NCBI RefSeq assembly: GCF_001613425.1
Contig: NZ_BDCI01000053.1
Coordinates: forward strand, 1 to 64,000
Direction: 5' to 3'
From: Nocardia vulneris
GTDB lineage: Bacteria; Actinomycetota; Actinomycetes; Mycobacteriales; Mycobacteriaceae
DNA: 64,000 bases
Shown here piece after piece: positions 8,322-16,626 of this stretch. A model generated the notes under the pieces. It saw only the letters and a list, made by a program, of their open reading frames with translations, was not told the DNA's origin and did no database searches. Position 1 is the stretch's first letter, and the number at the start of each line of letters is the position of its first letter. The translations under genes and the position numbers were made by a program.

Positions 8322-9740
8322 ATGCACTCCCGACGACAACCCGTCCCCGCCACCCGAACCCCCACGCCGTCGGCCCGGGCATGGATCGGGCTCACTGTCC
8401 TGGCCACCGCGCAGTTCCTGGTGGTGCTGACCACCTCGATCGTCAATATCGCCCTGCCCGACATCGCGCGCGGGCTCGACCTGTCCTCCGTCGGGCTCTC
8501 CTGGGTCGTCAACGGCTACGTACTCGTCTTCGGCGCCCTGTTGATTCTGGGCGGTCGAATCGGCGATGTATTCGGACGGCGGCGGGTATTCCTCACCGGC
8601 ACAGCGATTTTCACGGTCACTTCGATCGCGGCGGGACTCGCTCCCACCGCCGCGGTCCTGCTCGCCGCCCGAGTCGGACAGGGGGTGGGCGCGGCACTGC
8701 TCGCCCCCACCGCACTCGCCTTGGTGCTGACCTTGTTTCCCGCAGGCGCGGGCCGTGCGCGGGCGATCGGGGTGTGGGGCGCGGTATCGGGCATCGGCGG
8801 CGTCGCCGGGGTGCTGTCGGGCGGCCTCTTGTCCGGCGTATTCGGCTGGCGCGCGGTGTTTCTCATCGGCGCACCGGTCGCGATCGCGGTGCTGGTCGCC
8901 ACGATATGGCTGGTGCCCGCCGATCTTCCGGCGGGCGGCCGGATCGACCTGTGGGGCGCGACCTTCGTGACCGGTGGCCTCGCCGCACTCACCTACGCGC
9001 TCTCGGTCGGCGGACAGTACGGCTGGACCGCGCCCCGCGTCCTCGCCCCGCTGATCGCGGCGGTATTACTGCTCGCCCTCTTCGTCGGATCACAGCGGCG
9101 GCAGCCGCAGCCGCTCATCGCGCCCGCGCTTTTGCGCATCGGCGGAGTACTGGCCGCGAACATCGTCATGACACTGCTCGGCGCGGTATGGCTGGGACTG
9201 TTCTTCTTCCTCCCGCTCTACCAGCAGAAGGTGCTCGGCTACACCCCGATCCGAGCCGGCCTCACCCAACTGCCGCTGGCGATCATGATCACAGCGGCCT
9301 CCACGATCACCCCGAGACTGACTCGATATCTCAATACCCGCGCGCTGCTGACCGCCGCACTGGCCCTGCTCGCAGCCGGACTGGCGTGGCTCGCGCGCAC
9401 CCCCGTCGACGGACGATTTCTGACCGACATCGCCGCCCCGTCACTACTCATCGGCACCGGACAAGGCGTCGCGTTCGTCCTGCTCACCGCGCGCGCCACC
9501 ACCGACGTCCCCGCCGAACACACCGGGCTGGCCGGCGGGCTGATCAACACCACCCGCCAAATCGGCGGTGCGCTGGGGCTGGCCGGACTACTCGCCATCA
9601 CCACGGCGACCGGCGACTCCGGCCAACCCACTGCATCGCAGCTCGCGCACGCGTACGGCACCGCGTTCGCCGTCACCGCGGCCATCGCCGCAGCCGCGGC
9701 CCTGCTGACCGCCATCCTCCGCGACCGACCCACCGGGTGA
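8322..9740 (+). CDS. MFS transporter, DHA2-type (14 TM)
   Basis: A 472-residue hydrophobic protein with the spacing of 14 membrane segments and major-facilitator signatures: GGRIGDVFGRRRVFLTG in the loop between TM2 and TM3 and GVWGAVSGIGGVAGVLSGG in the TM5 antiporter region. The family uses the proton gradient to expel drugs or metabolites, though some members import aromatic compounds. Its start lies 2 bp after the oxygenase stop, so translation is probably coupled and it belongs to the catabolic operon. It may take up the substrate or expel a toxic intermediate. Confidence 0.9.
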   Translation: MHSRRQPVPATRTPTPSARAWIGLTVLATAQFLVVLTTSIVNIALPDIARGLDLSSVGLSWVVNGYVLVFGALLILGGRIGDVFGRRRVFLTGTAIFTVTSIAAGLAPTAAVLLAARVGQGVGAALLAPTALALVLTLFPAGAGRARAIGVWGAVSGIGGVAGVLSGGLLSGVFGWRAVFLIGAPVAIAVLVATIWLVPADLPAGGRIDLWGATFVTGGLAALTYALSVGGQYGWTAPRVLAPLIAAVLLLALFVGSQRRQPQPLIAPALLRIGGVLAANIVMTLLGAVWLGLFFFLPLYQQKVLGYTPIRAGLTQLPLAIMITAASTITPRLTRYLNTRALLTAALALLAAGLAWLARTPVDGRFLTDIAAPSLLIGTGQGVAFVLLTARATTDVPAEHTGLAGGLINTTRQIGGALGLAGLLAITTATGDSGQPTASQLAHAYGTAFAVTAAIAAAAALLTAILRDRPTG

Positions 9741-9841
9741 GATCGGCTGAACACCGCTTGGCTGTGCCCCGGTACGCCGATCTGTGATATGACTGGGGCA
9801 CGCCATTTCGCTTGGTGTATAGGACAACTGGAGATCTCGAC

Positions 9842-10249
9842 GTGCGTTTTCGGATCGTCGTCGCCGCATTCGGCGCCGCACTCGTCCTCGTGGTCAGTGC
9901 GGTAGGGCTGTACTACTACGACGGCGGGTCCCGGGACCATACGCATCTCCAGGTCGGCGACTGCTGGGATTACAGCGCTCGATTCGATGAAGCGGTACAC
10001 CTGAAGTCGTGTGCCGAGCCGCACTACGGCGAAGTGATCCTCAGGGCAGGGTACGGTGCTCTCGCCAAGCACCCGTCCGGCGGCCTCGACGCCTGGGGCT
10101 TCTGCAAACAGCGGCTGAGCGAAATCCTCGCCGAGAACACCCATCTCGACTACTGGATGGTCCCGAACGACGGAATCCTCTGCGCGGTGACCGCCGCAGA
10201 CCATGCCGATACCCGGATCGGCGGTCTCACCGGCAGAGTCGACCGCTGA
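9842..10249 (+). CDS. membrane-anchored protein with septum-formation-like domain
   Basis: A 135-residue protein starting at GTG 9842 (after CTGGAGA). It has one N-terminal membrane helix (FGAALVLVVSAVGLYYY) followed by an extracytoplasmic domain. The pattern VGDCWDY, 14 residues further KSCAEPHYGEV, and the later WGFCKQR and GILCAVT cysteines resemble the actinobacterial septum-formation domain, in which GDC and C..PH..EV are hallmarks and the cysteines form disulfides. The domain is often attached to membrane anchors or kinases in this group; its exact role is poorly known. An in-frame upstream start at 9812 is possible but would place charged residues before the helix. Confidence 0.7.
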   Translation: MRFRIVVAAFGAALVLVVSAVGLYYYDGGSRDHTHLQVGDCWDYSARFDEAVHLKSCAEPHYGEVILRAGYGALAKHPSGGLDAWGFCKQRLSEILAENTHLDYWMVPNDGILCAVTAADHADTRIGGLTGRVDR

Positions 10250-10301
10250 TCCGGCTCACCACCCGGCCCGCACAGCTCATCCGCCCACTGTCTCGACCGA
10301 T

Positions 10302-10332
10302 ACGAGATCCCTACGGACAGTAGGGATCTCGT
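10302..10332. terminator. perfect hairpin between convergent genes
   Basis: A perfect 13-bp stem (ACGAGATCCCTAC / GTAGGGATCTCGT) with a 5-nt loop sits between the septum-domain gene and the DoxX gene. It likely acts as a bidirectional terminator. There is no long T tract. Confidence 0.7.
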
Positions 10333-10369
10333 CGGCCGCGTGGCTTCTCGGTGCCGAAGACGGAACCGC

Positions 10370-10726
10370 TCAGGCGAGGAACATCTCGAGACCGAGCACG
10401 AACAACGTCGCGAGCGACAGCAGGAGAAAGACCATGGCTCCCGACATGTTCCGGTCGCCGGTGCGCAGGTGGACGACGATCGCGCCGCCGAAGTAGAGCA
10501 CCAGGCCGATCGCGGCGGCGATCGCGAAGGGCGGGAACCAGATACCCCAGATCAGACCGATGGTCGCGGCGATCTGCAGGCTGCCGAGCACGGTGAGCTG
10601 GGAATCGGTGAGGTGGACCGCGTCGGCGAAGCGGCGGATCCACGCGGGGCGGACGAATTTCATCACTCCGGACTGGAGCATCGCCACGGCGAGCAGGACG
10701 GACAGGATCAAGGCTGCGATATGCAT
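10370..10726 (-). CDS. DoxX-family membrane protein, 118 aa
   Basis: A 118-residue protein with four predicted membrane helices, starting MHIAALILSVLLAVAMLQSGVMK. The charged SGVMKF segment at the end of helix 1 is typical of DoxX/DoxD-like proteins. Members are linked to redox or oxidative-stress functions in the membrane, often as part of a complex. The ATG at 10726 has no purine-rich ribosome site, suggesting a leaderless message. It diverges from an HxlR regulator, the usual arrangement for quinone- or disulfide-stress-controlled DoxX genes, so that protein probably represses it. Confidence 0.82.
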   Translation of the reverse strand: MHIAALILSVLLAVAMLQSGVMKFVRPAWIRRFADAVHLTDSQLTVLGSLQIAATIGLIWGIWFPPFAIAAAIGLVLYFGGAIVVHLRTGDRNMSGAMVFLLLSLATLFVLGLEMFLA

Positions 10727-10749
10727 GGGGGAAACGCTAGAAATCCGAT

Positions 10750-10768
10750 AGGTACCTTTTGGTAACCT
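10750..10768. promoter_or_regulatory. candidate HxlR operator
   Basis: AGGTACC-TTTT-GGTAACCT is a near-palindrome with one base missing from the left arm. It sits in the 48-bp gap between the divergent DoxX and HxlR starts. Its position fits control of both genes by the HxlR protein. Confidence 0.45.
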
Positions 10769-10774
10769 TCGGCC

Positions 10775-11137
10775 GTGCCTCCTCCTGCCGGAATCATGTT
10801 CATGTCCGACTGCCCTGCGCGCACAGCGCTCGAGGTCATTGCGAACAAGTGGTCGGTGGTCACCCTGTACGCGCTCGCGGACGGCCCCAAGCGGCACAGT
10901 GAACTCGTCGCTCTGTCCGGCGGCATCTCCCGGAAGGTGCTGACCCAGACTTTGCGCCGACTGCAGAGCAACGGCCTCATCGATCGGCACCGCTACGCCG
11001 AAGCACCACCGCGGGTGGAGTACAGCCTGACCCCGCTCGGCCGGACACTGCAGGGGCCGATAGCGATGCTGACGGAGTGGGCACAGGTCCACGGAGCAGC
11101 GCTCGTCGACTTCCAAGAATCGACAGGCACAACCTGA
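10775..11137 (+). CDS. HxlR-family winged-helix regulator
   Basis: A 120-residue regulator. The family start is visible: CPARTALEVIANKWSVVTLYAL with the conserved cysteine just before Pro, then HSELVALSGGISRKVLTQTLRRL as the DNA-recognition region and the wing VEYSLTPLGR. In YodB/HypR-type relatives the N-terminal cysteine senses quinones or disulfide stress. The GTG at 10775 is taken as start. ATGs at 10796 and 10802 are alternatives and would still keep the cysteine. It most likely controls the divergent DoxX gene, and possibly the second DoxX gene 114 bp downstream. Confidence 0.88.
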   Translation: MPPPAGIMFMSDCPARTALEVIANKWSVVTLYALADGPKRHSELVALSGGISRKVLTQTLRRLQSNGLIDRHRYAEAPPRVEYSLTPLGRTLQGPIAMLTEWAQVHGAALVDFQESTGTT

Positions 11138-11251
11138 CCTGACCCACGGTCGGAAAAATCTTGGGACGCGACCGATTAATTCTCTTCGGGGTCTCCGTCT
11201 TCTCAGGTGAACGCGCTACCCGACAGCGCGACCAACCCAGAAGGAAAGACC

Positions 11252-11686
11252 ATGACCGCCATCTCCGCCACCGCCGCCCCCACCACCGCCCGTCCCGGCA
11301 AGGTCCGCAACCGCGTCCTGTGGGGCCTGCAGATCGTGCTGGGCCTGTTCTTCATCCTGGCCTCGGGCCTGCCGAAACTGCTGAACATGGTTCCCGAGGA
11401 GAACACGGTGGCCATGCGGGAAGCCGGTCTCGGCTCGCCGTGGCTCATGTACTTCATCGGCGTCTGCGAGATCGCGGGCGGTATCGGCCTGCTCGTGCGG
11501 TACCTGAGCGGGCCGGCCGCGGCCGGTCTGTCCGTCCTCACCCTGCTGGCCGCCGCCACCAACGTCTTCCTGACGGATATGCCCGCGTACGCGCCCTTCC
11601 CGCTGGTGCTGTCGGCGATCTTCGCCTGGATCGCCTACGAGCGCCGCGACACCATCACCGGACTGCGCTCGCTGCGCACCCGATGA
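11252..11686 (+). CDS. DoxX-family membrane protein, 144 aa
   Basis: A 144-residue, four-helix DoxX-like protein. After a polar alanine/threonine-rich N-terminus, helix 1 reads VLWGLQIVLGLFFILASGLPKLL, with the conserved Ser-Gly..Lys turn. The PWLMYFIGVCEIAGGIGLL segment is typical of the second helix. The ATG at 11252 follows AAGGAAAG. It is a distant paralogue of the DoxX protein on the other side of the HxlR gene, so both may answer to the same redox regulator. A strong hairpin follows 18 bp after the stop. Confidence 0.82.
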   Translation: MTAISATAAPTTARPGKVRNRVLWGLQIVLGLFFILASGLPKLLNMVPEENTVAMREAGLGSPWLMYFIGVCEIAGGIGLLVRYLSGPAAAGLSVLTLLAAATNVFLTDMPAYAPFPLVLSAIFAWIAYERRDTITGLRSLRTR

Positions 11687-11704
11687 CCTCGCACTGAGAC
11701 CGAG

Positions 11705-11736
11705 AACGATCGGCAGGCTCGAGCCTGCCGATCGTT
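11705..11736 (+). terminator. strong hairpin after the second DoxX gene
   Basis: AACGATCGGCAGGCTC and its exact complement lie back to back, giving a 32-bp perfect palindrome followed by TTTCC. The folded RNA would have at least 13 paired bases and the hairpin is a convincing terminator. It also lies 53 bp past the end of the facing hydrolase gene and may serve both. Confidence 0.75.
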
Positions 11737-11789
11737 TCCGGCGTGGCCGGCAAGGGTGTTCCAGGGTTGGTCCCCTTGCCGGCTCGGCC

Positions 11790-12518
11790 CTACTTCAGGT
11801 GCCGCGCGAAAAACCTGCTCCCCGAGTCGCCTTCGAAGTGCGGGACTCCGGTATGTCCGCCCATGTTGGCGTGCAGCGTCTTCTCCTCGGTGCCGAAGGC
11901 GTCGAACAGATCCAGCGCCAGCTGCCGATCGTTGCCTTCGTCGTCCCATTGCAGCAGCACCAGCAGCGGGATGGTGACCTGCCCGGCTTCCTCGAACATG
12001 CTGCGCGGCACGAAACTTCCGGCGAACAGCAGGGCGGCCGCGATCCGCGAGTCGACCCTCGCCAGCCGGATACCGATGCCGATCGGACCGCCCGAGTACC
12101 CGACCGGCCCGCCGATCTCGGGCAGCGCGAGAACGGCATCCATGGTGGCCTGCCATTCCGGGACGGCTTGTGCCACCAGCGGAAGGATCAGCCGGGCGAC
12201 GATCTCGTCGTCGACCGGACCGCCGGCCTCGATGGCTCGGCGCAGGTCGAGGCGGGCCTGCTCGGCGGCGGCCGAACGGGGCCGGTCACCGCCGCCGGGG
12301 AGTTCGATGGTGACCGAGGCGTAGCCGTCCGCCGCGGCGTGCCGGGCTCGGCCCACCAGCCGGGGGTACATGCCGGGCAGCCCGCCCGGGTGCCCGACCA
12401 GGATCAGCGGCGCGGGCGCGGCGGTGGCGGGCGTCCACAGGATGCCGGGGATCTCGCCGAGAGTGAAGACGCGTTCGAGGACGCCGTCGTCGAAGCGTTG
12501 TTCGGAAGTGAAGTGCAT
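11790..12518 (-). CDS. alpha/beta-hydrolase (dienelactone-hydrolase-like)
   Basis: A 242-residue hydrolase. The oxyanion-loop region VGHPGGLPGMYPRL (about 41-54) precedes the nucleophile elbow GYSGG (S142). An acidic residue in QWDDEGND (D192/D193) and H222 in GGHTG complete a plausible triad. The ATG at 12518 follows GAAAGGC. The frame is open to 12647, but the extension has no ribosome site and looks non-coding. Relatives hydrolyse esters or lactones of xenobiotic or aromatic origin. It diverges from the FAD monooxygenase gene, which may indicate a shared role, but the substrate is unknown. Confidence 0.82.
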   Translation of the reverse strand: MHFTSEQRFDDGVLERVFTLGEIPGILWTPATAAPAPLILVGHPGGLPGMYPRLVGRARHAAADGYASVTIELPGGGDRPRSAAAEQARLDLRRAIEAGGPVDDEIVARLILPLVAQAVPEWQATMDAVLALPEIGGPVGYSGGPIGIGIRLARVDSRIAAALLFAGSFVPRSMFEEAGQVTIPLLVLLQWDDEGNDRQLALDLFDAFGTEEKTLHANMGGHTGVPHFEGDSGSRFFARHLK

Positions 12519-12771
12519 GGTCGTGCCTTTCGGGAGTGCGTTCAGCGGCGCTCCCGGACGACCTATCGCCCGACCGTGACCCCAGAGGGGAGCACCCAGG
12601 TAGATATAGCGTTCACGGGTACCACCTCCTCGTCCTTGCACGGTCATCGGAAACGTAGCAGTGGTCGCGGTGAACGGCCAACCGATTTTCCGGTGGCGGG
12701 AGAATTCACCCGTAGGCGCGCCGCAAGTCCGGCGTCAGCCCGGTGCAAGAGCGCCCGAAAACCATCGAGGC

Positions 12772-14283
12772 ATGGACGAATTCGATGTCGTGATCGTGGG
12801 AGCGGGCCCGGTCGGCCTCCTGCTCGCCTGCGAGTTGGGTCTGGCGCACTGTTCGGTACTGGTGCTCGAGCGGGAACCGGACCCGGGCTCGCCGTGGCGG
12901 GCCGAACCACTCGGCCGCCGAGGGCTTTCCGCCGCCTCGGCCGAGGCGTTCTATCGCCGCGGGCTGCTGCCGGTGCTGCGGAAAGCCTCCGGTGCGCCCG
13001 ACGACGTCCGCGCCGCCTTCGACGCGGAGCTGCCGCCGCGCCAGATCGGCCATTTCGCGGGCCTGGTCCTCGATCCGGCCCGGGTCGAGTTCGCGGACCT
13101 GCCGTACTACCTGCCCAGCCCGGCGCTGCACTCGATGATGGTGTCCCTCGCGGCGCTCGAGTCGGTGCTGACCGAGCGGGCCGTCGCGCTCGGGGTGCAG
13201 ATCCGGCGTGGCACAGCGGTTTCCGCCCTCGACCAGGACGACGAGCGGGTGCTCGTGCGCGCCGGGGAGAGTGCCTACGCGGCGCGCTGGGCGGTCGGCT
13301 GCGACGGTGGGCGCAGCGTGGTGCGCAAGCTGGCGGGCTTCGAATTCGTCGGCACCGAGCCACAATTCACCGGCTACGTCGCGCTCGCCGATATCGCCGA
13401 TCCGGCGCGGCTGGACGAGGGAATCATCAACCGCACCGAGACGGGCGTGTATCTCCGGCTGGCCGCGAACGGGCATATCGGCATGATGGATTTCGACGGC
13501 GGCGCGTTCGACCGCACGCAGCAGCTGACCCGTGACCATCTGCAAGAAGTGCTGCGCCGGGTCTCCGGCACCGACGTCACGCTGAACGCGGTCCACTTCG
13601 CCTCCAGTTTCACCGATCGGGCGATGCAGACGACGACCTACCGGCAAGGGCGGGTGCTGCTCGCGGGCGACGCCGCGCACATCCACTCCCCGCTCGGCGG
13701 ACAGGGACTCAACCTCGGCATCGGTGACGCGATGAATCTGGGCTGGAAGCTCGCGGCGACCGTGCACGGCACCGCGCCGGCGGGACTGCTCGACACCTAC
13801 ACCGCGGAACGGCATCCGATCGGGGCCGCGGTGCTCGACTGGTCCCGCGCTCAGGTGGCGATCCTGCGACCCGACCCGATCGCCGGCGCGCTCCGCGGTG
13901 TGATCGGGGATCTGCTCGCGACCGCCGACGGCACGACCTACGGTTTCGAACGCAGTTCGGGCGCCTCGATTCGCTACGACCTCGGCGGCACCCACCCGAT
14001 GATCGGCCGCAGCGCACCGGATTTCAGGTTCGACGACGACACCCGGTTGGGCGATCTGACCCATGACGGACGCGGTGTCCTGCTCGACTTCGGTGCCGAT
14101 CCGAGCCTGCGCACGGCAGTTGCCGCCTGGTCGAACCGGATTCGATACGTGGCCGCGACACCCTGCGACGATCTCGGCGTCGGTGCGGTACTGATCCGTC
14201 CCGACGGATTCGTGGCGTGGGCGGGCGAACGCGACGCCGCGGCGTTCGAGTCCGCCGCCGCGCACTGGTTCAGCGCCGCCTGA
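12772..14283 (+). CDS. FAD-dependent aromatic monooxygenase (class A flavoprotein)
   Basis: A 503-residue flavoprotein of the phenol-hydroxylase/TetX-like group. It has the FAD-binding GAGPVG (residues 10-15), the CDGGRS motif near residue 180 and the second FAD motif LLAGDAAHIHSP near residue 300, followed by GGQGLNLGIGDAMNLGWKL. The last about 85 residues look like the thioredoxin-like C-terminal domain of PheA/MhpA relatives. The enzyme would hydroxylate an aromatic or polyketide-like compound with NAD(P)H and O2. The ATG at 12772 starts directly at the Rossmann strand. The frame extends further upstream but without homology signs. It is followed 44 bp later by a GDSL hydrolase, probably co-transcribed. 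Confidence 0.88.
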   Translation: MDEFDVVIVGAGPVGLLLACELGLAHCSVLVLEREPDPGSPWRAEPLGRRGLSAASAEAFYRRGLLPVLRKASGAPDDVRAAFDAELPPRQIGHFAGLVLDPARVEFADLPYYLPSPALHSMMVSLAALESVLTERAVALGVQIRRGTAVSALDQDDERVLVRAGESAYAARWAVGCDGGRSVVRKLAGFEFVGTEPQFTGYVALADIADPARLDEGIINRTETGVYLRLAANGHIGMMDFDGGAFDRTQQLTRDHLQEVLRRVSGTDVTLNAVHFASSFTDRAMQTTTYRQGRVLLAGDAAHIHSPLGGQGLNLGIGDAMNLGWKLAATVHGTAPAGLLDTYTAERHPIGAAVLDWSRAQVAILRPDPIAGALRGVIGDLLATADGTTYGFERSSGASIRYDLGGTHPMIGRSAPDFRFDDDTRLGDLTHDGRGVLLDFGADPSLRTAVAAWSNRIRYVAATPCDDLGVGAVLIRPDGFVAWAGERDAAAFESAAAHWFSAA

Positions 14284-14327
14284 CTCACGCGAATCATGAT
14301 CTACCCCAATATTTTTCAGGAGTTCAA

Positions 14328-14990
14328 ATGACGATCACCCTGCGCTCGGGCGACACGGTGCTGTTCACCGGCGATTCGATCACCGACGCCCGGCGCGACG
14401 ACAGCGCGGACGGTCTGGGCTACGGCTACCCCCTGCGCATCGCGGGCGAATGGGGTCTGCGCCATCCCGACCGTCCGGTGCGCTGGCTGAACACGGCGGC
14501 GGCCGGGGCCAAGGTCACCGATCTCGAACCGCGCTGGCAGGCCGAAGTGCTCGACCGCCGCCCGGATGTGGTGTCCGTCCTCGCGGGCATCAACGAGGTC
14601 GGCTGGCACTCGCTCGACCCCGACGGTTACCTGATCTCCGCGGAGGACTTCGCCGCCGGATACGACCGGCTACTCGCCCCGCTCGCCGAAACGGGCGCCC
14701 GGCTGATCCTCATCGAGCCGTTCCTACTGCCGATCAGCGGCGTCGTCGACAAAGGCCACGTGCGACTCGACGCCGCCATACGCCGGAAATGGCGGGTCGA
14801 CCTGGACCCGAAGATCCAGGTCGTCCGCGAACTCGCCCGCGCCTACGACGCACGGTTGCTCGCCGCCGACGGCATGTTCGCCGAACTCGGCGCACGGACC
14901 GGCCCGGACTACTGGGCCGCCGACGGCGTGCACCCGACCCCCGCCGGGCACGCCGCCCTGGCAGCCGCTTGGCTCCGCCTGGTCGCGTAA
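14328..14990 (+). CDS. SGNH/GDSL-family hydrolase
   Basis: A 220-residue esterase. Block I is TGDSITDA with nucleophile S17, block III is AGINEVGW (Gly-x-Asn) and block V is DGVHPTPAGH with the Asp-x-x-His dyad near residue 204. There is no signal peptide, so the enzyme is cytoplasmic. This sub-branch (ATG, short loops, DGVHPTPAGHAALA end) contains carbohydrate-ester and small acyl esterases. CAGGAG precedes the ATG. Its place directly after the monooxygenase suggests a joint role. Confidence 0.88.
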   Translation: MTITLRSGDTVLFTGDSITDARRDDSADGLGYGYPLRIAGEWGLRHPDRPVRWLNTAAAGAKVTDLEPRWQAEVLDRRPDVVSVLAGINEVGWHSLDPDGYLISAEDFAAGYDRLLAPLAETGARLILIEPFLLPISGVVDKGHVRLDAAIRRKWRVDLDPKIQVVRELARAYDARLLAADGMFAELGARTGPDYWAADGVHPTPAGHAALAAAWLRLVA

Positions 14991-15021
14991 CTCGAACCGC
15001 ATCCGGAGCACCGGTCCTGGA

Positions 15022-16470
15022 TCAAACGGTGTCGGGCGGCGGGTCGGACAGGGTGCGCAGATAGGTTGCGGCAGAATCTTTTTGGCCGTATTCAGCGAAT
15101 TCGAGCGGGGTGGCCTCGTGGTCGAGATCCTCGATCGTGGGGTCCGCGCCGAGGGCGACGAGGGTTTCGGCCATGGGCACGTCGTCGTTCCATGCCGCCT
15201 CGTGCAGCGGGGTGCTGCGCCGCCGATGGTTGACGTCGAAGCCGAGGTCGACGAGGAGCCGGACCGCCGCGCGATGGCCGTGCTCGGCGGCCCGGTTGAT
15301 CAGATCGGGAGTGTCGGCGAGGGCCTGCGCCAGCAGTTCCGGCGCCGCTGTCGCGGCGGCACGGTCGCCCCGCAGGCAGGCGGCGACGAATTGGTCCTGC
15401 GGCCCGAGCACACCGGAAGCGCCTGCTGCCCTGAGGATTTCAGCCACTTCGCGGTGGCCGTTCAGCATGGCCAGTGCGTAGGGCGTCCGGCCACCGAACG
15501 CCGGATGCGCACCGCGGCCGTCGATTTCGGCGCCGTGGTCGAGCAGCAATCGGGTGCGCCGCGGCCCGCCGCGCAACGCGGCGGTCGCCAGTTCCTCGCG
15601 CAGCAGTTGCGCGGGCGTGGCGAGGACCGGCCCGAGTCGCGCCTTCCAGGGACCACCGTCGCCCGTGCCGAGCCCGAAGTCCAGGAGCAGCTCCAGGTGC
15701 GTGGTGTCGTCGGACCAGGACCCACCGAGTCCCAGGTTGTACAGCGCCTGACTGTCGTTGGCGTTCGCACCCGCCTCGAGCAGCAGCCGGGCCAGCGCCG
15801 GCCCCTGCGGATGCCTCGGCTGATCCTCCTCCCCGCCGCCCAAGGCTCCGGTCACAGCGGTGAACGGAGAGGGCAACCCGTCCCAGAGAAAGCCCGCGTT
15901 CGGATCGGCACCGTGTTCGAGCAGCAGTCGCGCCGCATCGACGGCGCGCCCCGGCACGGCGAGGCGGGCATAGCAGAGGTAGAGCAGCGGCGGCCAGCCG
16001 AAGGGACCGCCGTCCGCCCGGGCGAGCGCGGGTTGTGCGGCGAGCAGCACGCGCAGCGCATCGAACGAACCGGTGGCGGCCATGGTGTAGACATTCGCCT
16101 CGGCCGCCTGCGCGCGCAGTGCGTCTGCTGCCGCGCTGCGGCCGGGATAGTCGTCACCGTAGGTGAGGCAGGCCAGCCGGAGAAATTCTGCGGGCAGGTC
16201 GGCACCGGTCTCGACCTGGTGCGGCGAACGGCTGTAGCGCGCGACGACGTCGATGTGCTGCTTCAGTTTCGGCCAGCTCGCGAAGCCGTAGCGCCGGGCC
16301 GTGACCAGCTGGGCCCCGGCCAGTTTCACCGGTGCGGCCGGATCCGGATGGAACTCGGCGAACAGCGCGAGCGCCGCGGGATCGCCCGCCTCGGCGGCCT
16401 TGCGCAGCGCTTTCGCCTGCTTGCGCAGGTGCTCGAGGTCAGGGTTGTCACACAAACGTTGGACGGGCAC
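15022..16470 (-). CDS. ankyrin-repeat protein, 482 aa
   Basis: A 482-residue soluble protein. The first about 70 residues are helical (LEHLRKQAKALRKAAEAGD). Ankyrin units follow: DAARLLLEHGADPNAG, LARLLLEAGANANDS, LELLLDFGLG, TRLLLDHGAEIDGRG, HREVAEILRAAGASG, HRAAVRLLVDLGFDVNHR and MAETLVALGADPTIED. Some units are degenerate. There is no signal peptide or membrane helix. Ankyrin proteins mediate protein-protein contacts; the partner here is unknown. The GTG at 16470 follows AAAGGAGG. Its 3' end faces the GDSL gene with only 31 bp between. Confidence 0.85.
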   Translation of the reverse strand: MPVQRLCDNPDLEHLRKQAKALRKAAEAGDPAALALFAEFHPDPAAPVKLAGAQLVTARRYGFASWPKLKQHIDVVARYSRSPHQVETGADLPAEFLRLACLTYGDDYPGRSAAADALRAQAAEANVYTMAATGSFDALRVLLAAQPALARADGGPFGWPPLLYLCYARLAVPGRAVDAARLLLEHGADPNAGFLWDGLPSPFTAVTGALGGGEEDQPRHPQGPALARLLLEAGANANDSQALYNLGLGGSWSDDTTHLELLLDFGLGTGDGGPWKARLGPVLATPAQLLREELATAALRGGPRRTRLLLDHGAEIDGRGAHPAFGGRTPYALAMLNGHREVAEILRAAGASGVLGPQDQFVAACLRGDRAAATAAPELLAQALADTPDLINRAAEHGHRAAVRLLVDLGFDVNHRRRSTPLHEAAWNDDVPMAETLVALGADPTIEDLDHEATPLEFAEYGQKDSAATYLRTLSDPPPDTV

Positions 16471-16626
16471 GAGGGCCTCCTTTCCGTCAGCGCCTGGTGT
16501 CCGCGGCTCAGGCCGGAAAAGAGGAGGTGCGTCGAGCGTCGCAGCATCAGGTGGGCTGTGCCCTTCCCGCGGACCGGTCGCACCCTGACGGTGCCCGACC
16601 AGCTTAACCGGAGCACGCGAGCCTGA

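Noticed and set aside
9740..9783. AGATCGGC/GCCGATCT inverted repeat after the MFS gene
   Set aside because: The 8-bp arms enclose a 28-nt loop, too weak to call a terminator.
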